From: Cryptomeria japonica
Lineage: Eukaryota; Streptophyta; Pinopsida; Cupressales; Cupressaceae
Assembly (NCBI RefSeq): GCF_030272615.1
Contig: NC_081415.1
Location: forward strand, 417,162,757 to 417,226,756
DNA length: 64,000 nt
Direction of reading: 5' to 3'
Part shown: positions 12,101 to 20,673 of the stretch, one piece after another
Layout of the letters: every line of letters starts with the position of its first letter
Position numbering within the stretch: position 1 is the first letter of the stretch
Translations under genes and position numbers: made by a program
Notes under the pieces: model-generated
What the model was told of the DNA's origin: nothing
Seen by the model: only the letters and a program-made list of their open reading frames with translations
The model's database searches: none

Positions 12101-12640
12101 ATGTTGCTGTAGTGAAGAAGTTGAATGAGCTTAGGACTGAACTGCTAAAGGATCAAAAGGACATAAGGAATGCCTTGGAGGAGGGTAACTTGCTACTCAG
12201 CAAAATCTGTCAACCTCATCTGTTCTATGATGATGTGCTAGCCAAGAAGCAACAGCTTCAAAACAGACTTACAATCCTACTTGGGCACATTCAAGACTCC
12301 TTATGACTCCTTTGCAGCATATGGGAAAATCGTTCACCAGTTCTAGATCCAGTCAGCCAAGATGGAGCAAGAGATCAGCACACGGTCTAGGGATTTGCAG
12401 GAGCTTCAATTGGTATTACTCCCACGACTGCAAATTCTTCAGAAGTGTTATCTGAACCTAGATGCCCTGACAGTCATACAAGAACTGAGCACAATAGATG
12501 CCATGGAGGAATAGGTATCCCAGATGTAGACAGAGAAGGAAGTGGCAACCTCCCTACTTGAGTCCTGGTCCCTATCCATGAAACAATTTTTGCAGGACTA
12601 TAAAGTGGTTTTTGACAAGTATTATTCATTATTGTCATAA
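9179..12640 (+). pseudogene. Second ORF of the copia-like element: unknown domain plus K/E-rich coiled coil
   Basis: Joined across decay this ORF is about 1,150 codons. One frame runs 9,179-10,528 with stops at 9,353, 9,770 and 10,151. The next frame runs from about 10,560 to 12,306, and the third from 12,302 to 12,640. Residues from about 9,400 to 10,150 look like a compact folded domain with conserved-looking Trp, RINSVF and RFKFGQLL segments, reminiscent of plant transposon-protein (PTP) or mobile-domain ORFs. This is followed by a basic Ala/Pro/Lys stretch, a second helical region (10,600-11,180) and an extreme Lys/Glu array (11,240-11,750). A helical C-terminus follows. No enzyme motif is seen. 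It is not gag, protease, integrase or RT. Family membership is inference; a profile search against PTP-type domains would decide. Confidence 0.65.
11240..11750 (+). repeat. Purine-only tract encoding Lys/Glu repeats
   Basis: About 500 bp consist almost wholly of A and G (AAGAAGGAAGAGGAAGA-type units). They encode KKKEEEE repeats within the second ORF, compatible with a long single alpha helix or coiled coil. The opposite strand shows long Phe/Ser/Leu open frames that are only shadows. Unit length is irregular, which suggests slippage growth. Confidence 0.8.
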
Positions 12641-12994
12641 ACTCTTTTATATATATATGGAAACAGGTTTTTCAGCGGTACTTTGTCATTGTTGGCAAAG
12701 GGGGAGAAGTATATCTGGTTTTTGTTTTTAAAATTTTGAAATTTTGATATATCAGAGGAGAAGTATATCAGGGGGAGAAGTATCTGTTTTGAAATTTTGA
12801 TATATGTTGTGATATATGTTATATGCTCTGATGATTATGCTCTGAATGCAAAATTTCTATACACTCTGTTGATTAAGGGATAGTGTATATGCTTAGGGGG
12901 AGCAATTTTGTTAATGGCAAGTTTTTGTTGTAAAACACTTAGATGTCAAAATTTTATTTTTCTAAGTGTTGCCATCAATGCCAAAGGGGGAGAT
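12641..12994 (+). other. 3' untranslated region with serial polypurine tracts
   Basis: Several GGGGGAG tracts occur before the 3' LTR (about 12,700, 12,770, 12,896). The last (AAAGGGGGAGA, 12,983-12,993) lies directly against the LTR and is the likely plus-strand primer. AAGTATATC repeats lie between them. Multiple polypurine tracts are known in some copia lineages. Confidence 0.7.
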
Positions 12995-14151
12995 TGTTGG
13001 CATTTTTGTTGTTTATGTTGTGATTGTCATTGATGGACACACACTTGTATTGAGATCCCCTTTATATGTATGAGCTCATGCTCAATGGGTATTTGTTCCA
13101 ACTGGTATGTTGTATACTAGTCTCTAGACTAGTGATTTTGCAGAATGTGTTTCCCGGTCTTAAGCAGCATGTCGACCCCAAGCGGTACGAGGGAGCAAAG
13201 CGGCACAACACATTCTTACCAGTCTTCATTTTTGTCAAACCGGCAACCGGTATTTTGTATGAACTGGTATTACTCTGTGATGAGTAACCAACCGGCATTT
13301 TGTGATGAGTTACCAATCCACCGATTGTTTGACGGTGCTTTTTGTGTCATGTTACTGAGTATGTCTAGATTCATTGAACCTATGAAATTGTAATGTAATC
13401 CTATTGGACCAACATGAAATTAGATTCCTTTAAAAGGACATCATGTCTAGGGTTTTAAGTTGTTGCTGAAAGGGTTAATGTTGAGTTAGGGTTTGAGGTG
13501 GAAGTTGAGTTGTTGTGAGAACGATCTTATCTGAGAAGATCAAGTTGTAACTGTGAGAGAGAGAGAGAAGACTGAAGTAATGCTGGAATGCATTAGCTGT
13601 GAGCAATACTGGATCTAACCAAGCAGTTTGTGCTATTAGATAGATCAAACACTTGTTGATTACTCACATCTTTGACAAGTCTATAACCCTTAATCGAGTA
13701 GGCCTCAAAGCCTTTGTAAAATCCTCTAACAAGGTGGTTCACACATGTGAATCTAAAATCCTCTAACAAGGTAGTCTTTAATCGAACTTATCTCCTAACA
13801 GAGATTGAGATTCCTAACAGGATCTATTCTGGTGCAGAACATTGTAAGACCTTAACTGGTCTGACCTTAACTAGTCTGTGACCTTAACTAGTCTGGTTTC
13901 TATTCTGTAGATAGTGACTTGTGAGTTCCATCTCACCGTGGTTTTTCCCAGTTGGGTTTCCACGTCAAATATCTTGTGTTATGGTTGTATTGCTTTTGTG
14001 GGTGAATGCTTTATTCTCATTTTGGTTTGCATGTGTGGTAACCAGTTTGACTGTCAGACTGCTTTATCGGTTTATCTTTAGACTGTGTAAATGTTTTAGT
14101 GCAGTAGTTTTTGGCATACTAATTCAGCCCCCCCCCTCTTAGTATTCATCA
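12995..14151 (+). repeat. 3' LTR of the copia-like element
   Basis: This is 1,157 bp, TG...CA ended, followed by ACACC. Compared with the 5' LTR it has an extra 37 bp near 13,730-13,770 (a repeat of the CCTCTAACAAGGT segment) and two extra copies of a CCTTAACTAGTCTG unit near 13,850-13,900. Either the duplications arose after insertion, or the 5' copy lost them. Confidence 0.93.
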
Positions 14152-14156
14152 ACACC

Positions 14157-14246
14157 ATACGTAGTTCTAATGATATTATTGGATGGTGCAAAAATCATTT
14201 TGTTGGTCGCGATAAAACTTACAACAAGCATTATTTTTAGGAAGTT

Positions 14247-14318
<72 letters not shown>

Positions 14319-15270
14319 TTCTTAAACATTCTTGGTGTTCTTGAATTATTTTTAAAATTCAAGAGTATATATATGTGTGTGTGAAATGAACTAAAATTGA
14401 CTAAATAATTTTTGTATTATCAGATATTGATCGATCAAATCCTTATAATTATCAATCAATTAATGGTATTAGAAGTTTTCATCAAGTCATGACTACGGGA
14501 TTTAGCAATCCTTGTGTTATTCTTGCAAGAGGAAAATCATGCTTTTGTGTTGATTGTATTGCAAACAACAAAGATACTCATTGTCAAAATATTGCTAATG
14601 GGTATGTTTTGCAATGAGATATGAAAGATTTTATCACAATGCCTCCTTACGAAGATAGTGACATTATTGATATTCATGATCCTCTATATTCAACTGATTA
14701 TGAACGTGTTTCTGATTTAGTTGTTACAGGTGCGTGCATGCATATTTTGTAAATTACATATATGTACATGTACAAATTTTTAAATTCTTCATTAATTTAA
14801 TATTGTTCAAAATTAATTTAAAAATGTGTAATAAACTAATATTGCTTGTAATATATATACATGCACGGTCTATTTTCACAGGTGATATTTTTGCAGTGAT
14901 TGTTGATCCTGACAATACTGAAAGTGTAGATTAGTATCTACTGAGATGCACACAACTAAAATGCAAGTTATTGGAATCAGACAGTGATGATGATGGGCAA
15001 CAATATCCCACTGCTTCAATTGTTGTTGAAGGCACCTATTATCAACAAATAAAGATAGATACAAATGGTGTAACATTACTTGATTATATGTCTGGCCAAA
15101 AAGTTCTACACTATAGTCACTTAGTAATAGTGACAAGCTTGTAGTTGGAGACATTTCCAAAAAGAGGACGTGGCAACCAAAAGTGGAGGTTGCCTATTGA
15201 AGATCATGAATTTTTTTTAGAAATTATAAAAGATAGGGAGGATCCAAATTATATGTACCACGAGCTTTAA
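14157..15270 (+). pseudogene. DDE-like transposase, 3' part with two introns
   Basis: Coding resumes after the target duplication (WCKNHFVGRDKTY region). Two introns keep the frame. The first is 14,251-14,423 (donor AAAG/GTATAT, acceptor TATCAG), AT-rich with a long (TA)n run. The second is 14,730-14,881 (donor ACAG/GTGCGT, acceptor CACAG). The exon 14,424-14,729 holds a Cys cluster (CFCVDCIANNKDTHC) of possible zinc-binding type. The last exon ends at TAA 15,268-15,270. In-frame stops are TGA (14,618) and TAG (14,933 and 15,142). Correct phase across both introns supports a once-functional spliced gene continuous with 4,244-6,304. Confidence 0.65.
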
Positions 15271-15544
15271 GTTCACTTGTCATGTTTGAACAAGTAAAAT
15301 ATATTAGATAGGTCTTGTTTTGATAAACTCATATATATATTTAGATATTTCTAGACATGTGTAGCAATTTGGATAACTTGTGGAAATTTAGTTTTGTTGA
15401 TGCATTTATTTTACATTTTATACATTGATTTTACATGTTTTATTCATCTATGTATTCATTTAATTTTGATTTACACATTTATAGTTTCATTTAATTATGT
15501 TGTATATATAGTTATGCATGTATATATAGTTTCACTAAAATGAG
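15271..15544. other. AT-rich spacer after transposase
   Basis: No gene. It contains degenerate TTTCATTTAATT and TTTACACAT pieces that become regular in the adjoining 178-bp array. Confidence 0.5.
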
Positions 15545-16318
15545 CAACTAATTATGTTGTCTTAAGGTGTTTTAAGTGGTCTTAAGGGCATTTAAGGGGA
15601 TATTTGCGTCATTGATTCTTTTATATTTTTACACATGCATGGATTCATTTTATTCATCTATGTACATTCATTTCATTTATATTTACACATATATTATTTC
15701 ATTTAATTAGGTTGTTTGGATTCATCTAATTATGTTGACCTAAGGTGTTTTAAGTGGTCTTAAGGGCATTTAAGGGGATATTTGCGTCATTGATTCTTTT
15801 ATATTTTTACACATGCATGGATTCATTTTATTAATATATGTACATTCATTTCATTTATATTTACACATATATTATTTCATTTAATTAGGTTGTTTGGATT
15901 CATCTAATTATGTTGACCTAAGGTGTTTTAAGTGGTCTTAAGGGCATTTAAGGGGATATTTGCGTCATTGATTCTTTTATATTTTTACACATGCATGGAT
16001 TCATTTTATTAATATATGTACATTCATTTCATTTATATTTACACATATATTGTTTCATTTAATTATGTTGTTTGGATTCATCTAATTATGTTGTCCTAAG
16101 GTGTTTTAAATGGTCTTAAGGGGATTTAAGGGGATTGATTCTTTTATATTTTTACACATGCATGGATTCGTTTTATTCATCTATGTACATTCATTTCATT
16201 TATATTTACACATATATTGTTTTATTTGGTCCTATGTTGTTTGGATTCATCTAATCATCTTGTCCTAAGGTGTTTTAAGTGGTCTTAAGGGGATTTAAGG
16301 GGATATTAAATTTTTGAA
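15545..16318. repeat. Tandem array, about 178-bp unit, five copies
   Basis: The CYTAAGGTGTTTTAAG landmark occurs at 15,561, 15,739, 15,917, 16,095 and 16,264, giving periods of 178, 178, 178 and 169. Each unit combines a CTTAAG-rich head with an AT-rich tail containing TTTACACATGCATGG. The head resembles the GGCCTTAAGTGGTCCTAAGG units of the next array, suggesting one grew from the other. Confidence 0.9.
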
Positions 16319-16439
16319 GTAAGTTCATTAAACATGTACATAAACACTTAACTAAAATGAACAACTAAATTAAATTTTAAGGACTAAATTTGTTTAACAA
16401 TGAACAAAGTTAAAATAGACATAAACACTTAACTTTCAC
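16319..16439. other. Short spacer between tandem arrays
   Basis: AT-rich sequence with AAACACTTAACT repeats. No coding or structured feature is recognised. Confidence 0.4.
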
Positions 16440-17760
16440 ATACACATGTACACTTAACTTTCGCAAGGGGCCTTAAGTGGTCCTAAAGGATCACACATAC
16501 GTGACCCCTTAGGACCACATATGACCCCTTGCGACACCATTTGGTCCTATGTGTTCCTAATAGGTCCTAAGGGGTGTACATGTGTCGCAAGGGGCCTTAA
16601 GTGGTCCTAAGGGGTCACACATGTGTTAGAACACATGCGTGACCCCTTAGGACCACATATGACCCCTTGCGACAACATTTGATCTTTTGTGGTCCTAATA
16701 GGTCCTAAGGGGTTCACATGTGTCACAAGGGGCCTTAAGTGGTCCTAAGGGGTCACACATGTGTTCTAACACATGCATGACCCCTTCGGACCACATATGA
16801 CCCCTTGCGACCCATTTGGTCCTATGTGGTCCTAATAGGTCCTAAGGGGTGCACATGTGTCGCAAGGGGCCTTAAGTGGTCCTAAGGGGTCACACACATG
16901 TTAGAACACATGCGTGACCCCTTAGGACCACATATGACCCCTTGTGACACCATTTGGTCCTGTGTGGTCCTAATTGGTCCTAAGGGGTGCACATGTGTCA
17001 CAAAGGGCCTTAAGTGGTCCTAAGGGGTCACGCATGTGTTCTAACACATGCGTGACCCCTTAGGACCACATAAGACATCTTGTGACACCATTTGGTCTTT
17101 TGTGGTCCTAATAGGTCCTAAGGGGTGCACATGTGTCACAAGGGGCCTTAAGTGGTTGTAAGGGGTCACACATGTGTTAGGGGCCTTAAGTGGTCCTAAG
17201 GGGTCACGCATGTGTTCTAACACATGCGTGACCCCTTAGGACCACATATGACCCCTTACGACAATATTTGGTCTTTTGTGGTCCTGATAGGTCCTAAGGG
17301 GTGCACATGTGTCACAAGGGGCCTTAAGTGGTCCTAAGGGGTCACACATGTGTTCTAACATATGCGTGACCCCTTAGGACCACATAAGACACCTTACGAC
17401 AACATTTGGTCTTTTGTGGTCCTAATAGGTCCTAAGGGGTGCACATGTGTCGCAAGGGGCCTTAAGTGGTCCTAAGGGGTCACACATGTGTTCTAACACA
17501 TGTGTGACCCCTTAGGACCACATATGACCCCTTGCGACACCATTTGGTCTTTTGTGGTCCTAATAGGTCCTAAGGGGTGCACATGTGTTGCAACGAGCCT
17601 TAAGTGGTCCTAAGGGGCCACACATGTGTTCTAACACATGTGTGACCCCTTAGGACCACATATGACCCCTTGTGACAACATTTGGTCTTTTGTGGTCCTA
17701 ATAGGTCCTAAGGGGTGCACATGTGTAACAAGGGGCCTTTACTGGTCCTAAGGGGTCATA
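16440..17760. repeat. Tandem array, 138-bp unit made of two palindromes, about nine copies
   Basis: The CCTAAGGGGT landmark before CACATGTG occurs at 16,564, 16,704, 16,841, 16,979, 17,117, 17,293, 17,431, 17,569 and 17,707. The period is 137-140 bp except for one 176-bp step that contains a 38-bp partial duplication. Each unit has a near-perfect hairpin (arms of about 27 bp, GTGGTCCTAAGGGGTCAC and its complement, loop of a few bases). A second, looser palindrome (CCCCTTGCGACA ... TGTCGCAAGGGG) encloses the unit boundary. The array sits in the right arm of the DNA transposon, and TGTCGCA echoes its terminal core. Confidence 0.92.
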
Positions 17761-18000
17761 TAAAATAATTATATACTCCTTAGGATGTATACATACATAC
17801 ATACATACATACATACATACATACATACATACATACATACATACATACATACATACATACACCTCAAGACACGCTATGAGGGGTCATGTGTGGTCCTGAG
17901 GGGTCATACATGTGTGTGACCCCTCAGGACCACACACGACCCCTCATAGCATGTCCTGAGGTGTATGTATGTCCTAAGGCATATATAATTATTTTATGTG
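17757..18000. repeat. Large palindrome, about 245 bp, with microsatellite arms
   Basis: The two arms pair over about 110 bp: an outer AT-rich part (CATATAAAATAATTATAT and its complement near 17,980), CCTTAGGA and its complement, a (CATA)n tract on the left facing a much shorter TATG tract on the right, and an inner 48-bp stem centred near 17,912. The inner stem is a derivative of the 138-bp unit hairpin with GAGGGGTC in place of AAGGGGTC. The left microsatellite (17,790-17,860) is longer than the right, so expansion followed formation of the palindrome. Confidence 0.85.
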
Positions 18001-18295
18001 TATTTATGTATGTATGCACGTATGTATTTATGTATGTGTATGTACATGTATGTGTGTATGTATGTATGTAGACATAGGTATGTGTGTGTATGTATTTTTA
18101 TGTATGTGTATGTCCTAAGGTGTACATATAATTATTTTATATCTATGTATGTACATGTATGTTTGTGTATATTTGTATGTATGTTTGTATGTAGGTTTGT
18201 ATGTATGTGTATGTAGGTGTATGTATGTATGTGTACGTATGTATGTAGGTTTGTATGTATGTATGTGTATGTATTTACATATGTATGTGAATTTA
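18001..18295. repeat. (TATG)n/(TGTA)n microsatellite region
   Basis: Degenerate TATGTATG/TGTATGTT repeats are interrupted near 18,110-18,150 by another copy of the CCTAAGGTGTACATATAATTATTTTAT block seen at the edge of the palindrome. Met/Cys/Tyr/Val-rich open frames here are artefacts of the repeat. Confidence 0.85.
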
Positions 18296-18439
18296 TTTTC
18301 TAATATTCTAAACTAATATGATAGAATATATACATATTTTTATTTTTTTTTTAAATTAAAAAAAAACTAATTTTCTATTAAAAATGATTTAAAAAAAAAT
18401 AATATAAATTAATATGTTAAAATAAATACATTTAAAAAA

Positions 18440-18700
18440 AAAAATTACTTACCACCGAAACCCTTCCGATCGGATCTCTGAGACTTTTTGCACCCTCCTG
18501 CTTAACTCCAAGCCGCTCAATGCAAAATGAGCGGCTTGGGCGGATTTCGGCACCTATATAGGGCAAGGGCTTTCTGGCCGGAAAGCCCTTGCCACAAGAG
18601 CGCAATGTGGCTGCTGAATGGGGCCAAATCGGTCCGGTCGAAACACTTCTGGCCGGAATGCTTCTGGTTGGAACCCTTCTGGCCTGAATAGGCATTGTTA
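18440..18700. repeat. Right subterminal region with TTCYGGCCRGAA palindromes
   Basis: Copies or variants are TTTCTGGCCGGAAA (about 18,570), CTTCTGGCCGGAA (about 18,647), CTTCTGGTTGGAA and CTTCTGGCCTGAA, plus an inverted pair AAGCCGCTCA...TGAGCGGCTT near 18,512-18,540. GC content is clearly higher than in neighbouring sequence. It mirrors 3,500-3,600 at the other end of the transposon. A transposase-binding role is inference. Confidence 0.65.
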
Positions 18701-18703
18701 GCC

Positions 18704-18781
18704 TAAAGTGCGACACATATCCGTACGATCACCCATATGTGCATATAATAATCATCATTCCCCAAAGAAAGGACACTACCT
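18704..18781. repeat. Right inverted terminal sequence of the DNA transposon
   Basis: TAAAGTGCGACA (18,704-18,715) is the inverse of the left core. GTTAGCCT immediately inside it is shared with the right end of the short relative (27,776-27,784). Degenerate inverted similarity to the left end continues outward to CTACCT at 18,776-18,781. Confidence 0.6.
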
Positions 18782-19119
18782 TAGAAGAAAGGGAAGAGAG
18801 GATGTCTTTCAAGTCAACATGAAGGAGACCAAAAGAGATCTCAATTCTTTGCATCATCCTCAAGTAGACATTGAGGGAAAAATAGAAGAATAGGGATACA
18901 CATAGAAGAATGGTCACAAAAGAGCAAGAAATGAGAGAGAGAGAAGATCTACAGTGCTAAGATTGCTAATCTAGCACGACATCTGCCTCCTGATATTGTT
19001 GATCACTATTTCAAGAAGGCAAGCAACATGCTAGAGGAGTGACATCGAGCACAACAAATGGAGCTATCACAAGATCCAAACAAGGACTATGCTCATGTGG
19101 TAGGTCATTGTATCCGATT
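18782..19119. other. Gypsy internal sequence next to the transposon, no assigned ORF
   Basis: A plus-strand reading at about 18,950-19,120 gives a coherent-looking, stop-interrupted peptide (LARHLPPDIVDHY, then AQQMELSQDPNKDYAHVV). It is not recognised as any retrotransposon domain. It could be a fragment of another sequence. No RT motif is seen on the minus strand. Confidence 0.35.
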
Positions 19120-20001
19120 CTAGGAGCTAGGATTAGGGTGTGAAAATTCAATTGATAAATGCTTATCTACATCAACATATTCATAATCACTATTAGAAGA
19201 ATTAGGAGTTGTATTGCCATCATGAATAACATTTTCACTCATTTCTTCATCAAAATTTAGAGAAAGAGGAGCAAGCACACGAATAGGAGTAAAACCATCA
19301 CATGTTTTGTGCAACTTATGATTTGGAGATGTAGGTTGAACATCTTGCTTAGGAGAAAAGGGAACCATGTCAACTGTTGGAGTTTTAGGAGATGGAATAG
19401 TTTGATGAACAACTTCACGAGCTCGAGCATGATGCCTTCATCGGCAGTCTCGCGCACAATGATTTCGTCGAGTCTTAGCAGAAGACTGAGAAGGAGAAGG
19501 AACATTTGAAAAAGTAGGAATGTTTTTCTCTTTCATAGTTGAAGGTTTAGGTTGAGGTCTTCTAAGAGGAGAAGGCCTCTTCTCTCAATAAGAGGAAGGA
19601 GGTGGAACTACGCCATATAAAAGAGGAATGTTAGGTGTAGGAAGAAGACCAGGTCCATCATGAGGAGGAGGTATAGGTATAACCTTAGGAGGAATATTGT
19701 TGTTCTTCTTAGGAGAAGACATAGTCACATCCATAGGAATAGGTTGAAGATCTTCCTTAGGAGGGAGATTAGTTCTATCCATGAGGGGAAGAACTTCATC
19801 TTCAAGTATGATAGGAATGCCAAGTGTTGGGGATCTAGGTTGACTTAAGGATAAGATCATATCTTTCTTCCATTTTTGATACGATTGAAAAAGAGCATCG
19901 CTCCTTGATGGAAGAGATTGAAATTTCTTAGGCCAAAAGAAATCAATAGGAACACTAGGGCTTCTCTCAGATGGACGAAATAAGCTATGGTTCACGGTTA
20001 T
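19120..20001 (-). pseudogene. Pro-rich downstream segment of gypsy gag-protease ORF
   Basis: The minus-strand frame from about 19,995 continues the polyprotein after protease. It is Ser/Pro/Lys-rich with PPP runs (19,610-19,700) and a basic Arg-rich patch near 19,430-19,460, ending at 19,120. Stops and a shift break it. In autonomous gypsy elements RT would follow protease. Here no RT signature appears, and the segment looks like a linker or replacement sequence. Confidence 0.5.
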
Positions 20002-20004
20002 GAT

Positions 20005-20673
20005 TTATCCATTGTGAGGAAATTTCAAACACTTATGGATAGGAGAAGCAATAGCCTTCATGGAAGATATCCAAGGATATCCCAACTTCACATGGAATTT
20101 CTCGGAAGAGGGTATGATAACAAAGTCAACATCCATAGATTTAGTATGAACTTCAACAAGAAGGGTGATAGAGCCAATTGTAGGACAAGAGAATCCATCA
20201 AATAACTTCACCACTACATTAGAGGCATCATATATTGCTTTATGCAATCGTAAAGTGAAAAGATACTCCTTAGTAATGATGTTAACCATGCAAGAGGGAT
20301 CAACAAGAGCACCACAGTAAGGTATATCCTTAACCTTCACAACTATGTATAAAAGGCCATCGGGTGCTCTAATGGTCTCACTAGGGTCAAATGTAATAAA
20401 ATAATCTGTAGGCGTATCTTGTTTTTCTACCATATTTACCAAGTTCAGAGCCATAGAAGTGAATTCCTCATAGGAGAAAGAAGTATACTCAGTCTCAATC
20501 ATGTTAGAGGTATGAGAAGGCAAAGGATCAATAAAAATTTTAAGACGTTGATTAGGAGGAGCTACTAATTTATTTCCCTTATCATTCACACCTGCCACAT
20601 ATATAGTTTTGTTATCAATAAAATCTTGAATCTTATCTTTCAATGCGAAACATTTCTCAGTATCATGAGCATG
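20005..20673 (-). pseudogene. Gypsy retropepsin-like aspartic protease
   Basis: The frame is continuous with gag across a single TAG at 20,674. The N-terminal part has the zinc-knuckle remnant HDTEKC and the linker typical of gypsy gag C-termini. The protease core shows ALVDPSCMVNII, where autonomous copies usually have a D-P/T-G-S active site, and LGYPWISSMKAI with LKFP near its end. The catalytic Asp remains but the following Gly is replaced, so activity is doubtful. The family role is cleavage of the gag-pol polyprotein within virus-like particles. Confidence 0.7.

Larger units (their letters stand above)
6305..14151 (+). mobile_element. Non-autonomous copia-like LTR element with gag and a second large ORF
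   Basis: Direct LTRs (6,305-7,404 and 12,995-14,151) begin TGTTGGCATTTTTG and end TTCATCA. ACACC flanks both sides (6,300-6,304 and 14,152-14,156) as a 5-bp target duplication. An initiator-methionine tRNA primer-binding site follows the 5' LTR and a purine tract precedes the 3' LTR. Inside are a shortened gag with zinc knuckles (7,455-8,732) and a long second ORF (9,179-12,640). Protease, integrase, RT and RNase H are absent, so mobilisation needs proteins of another copia element. The insertion disrupts the transposase coding sequence of the surrounding DNA transposon, so it is younger than that insertion. Confidence 0.92.
2720..18715 (+). mobile_element. DNA transposon with DDE-like transposase and palindromic arrays
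   Basis: The element has inverted termini (core TGTCGCAC at 2,720 and its complement ending at 18,715), subterminal TTCYGGCCRGAA palindromes near both ends, a transposase gene (4,244-15,270) with introns, and a 3-kb right arm of tandem and palindromic repeats. Removing the copia-like insertion (6,305-14,151) leaves about 8.1 kb. It sits inside the internal region of the minus-strand gypsy element. A shorter diverged relative at 26,874-27,795 confirms both ends of the family. Superfamily is unassigned: I did not recognise the termini as those of hAT, MULE, CACTA, PIF/Harbinger or Tc1/mariner. Confidence 0.7.

Noticed and set aside
15545-17760. CRISPR-like array
   Set aside because: The units are full-length tandem repeats with no unique spacers, and the setting is a plant nuclear transposon.
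17998-18216. Met/Tyr/Val/Cys-rich open frames in the TATG repeats
   Set aside because: Open frames result from the tetranucleotide repeat and contain no stop by composition only.
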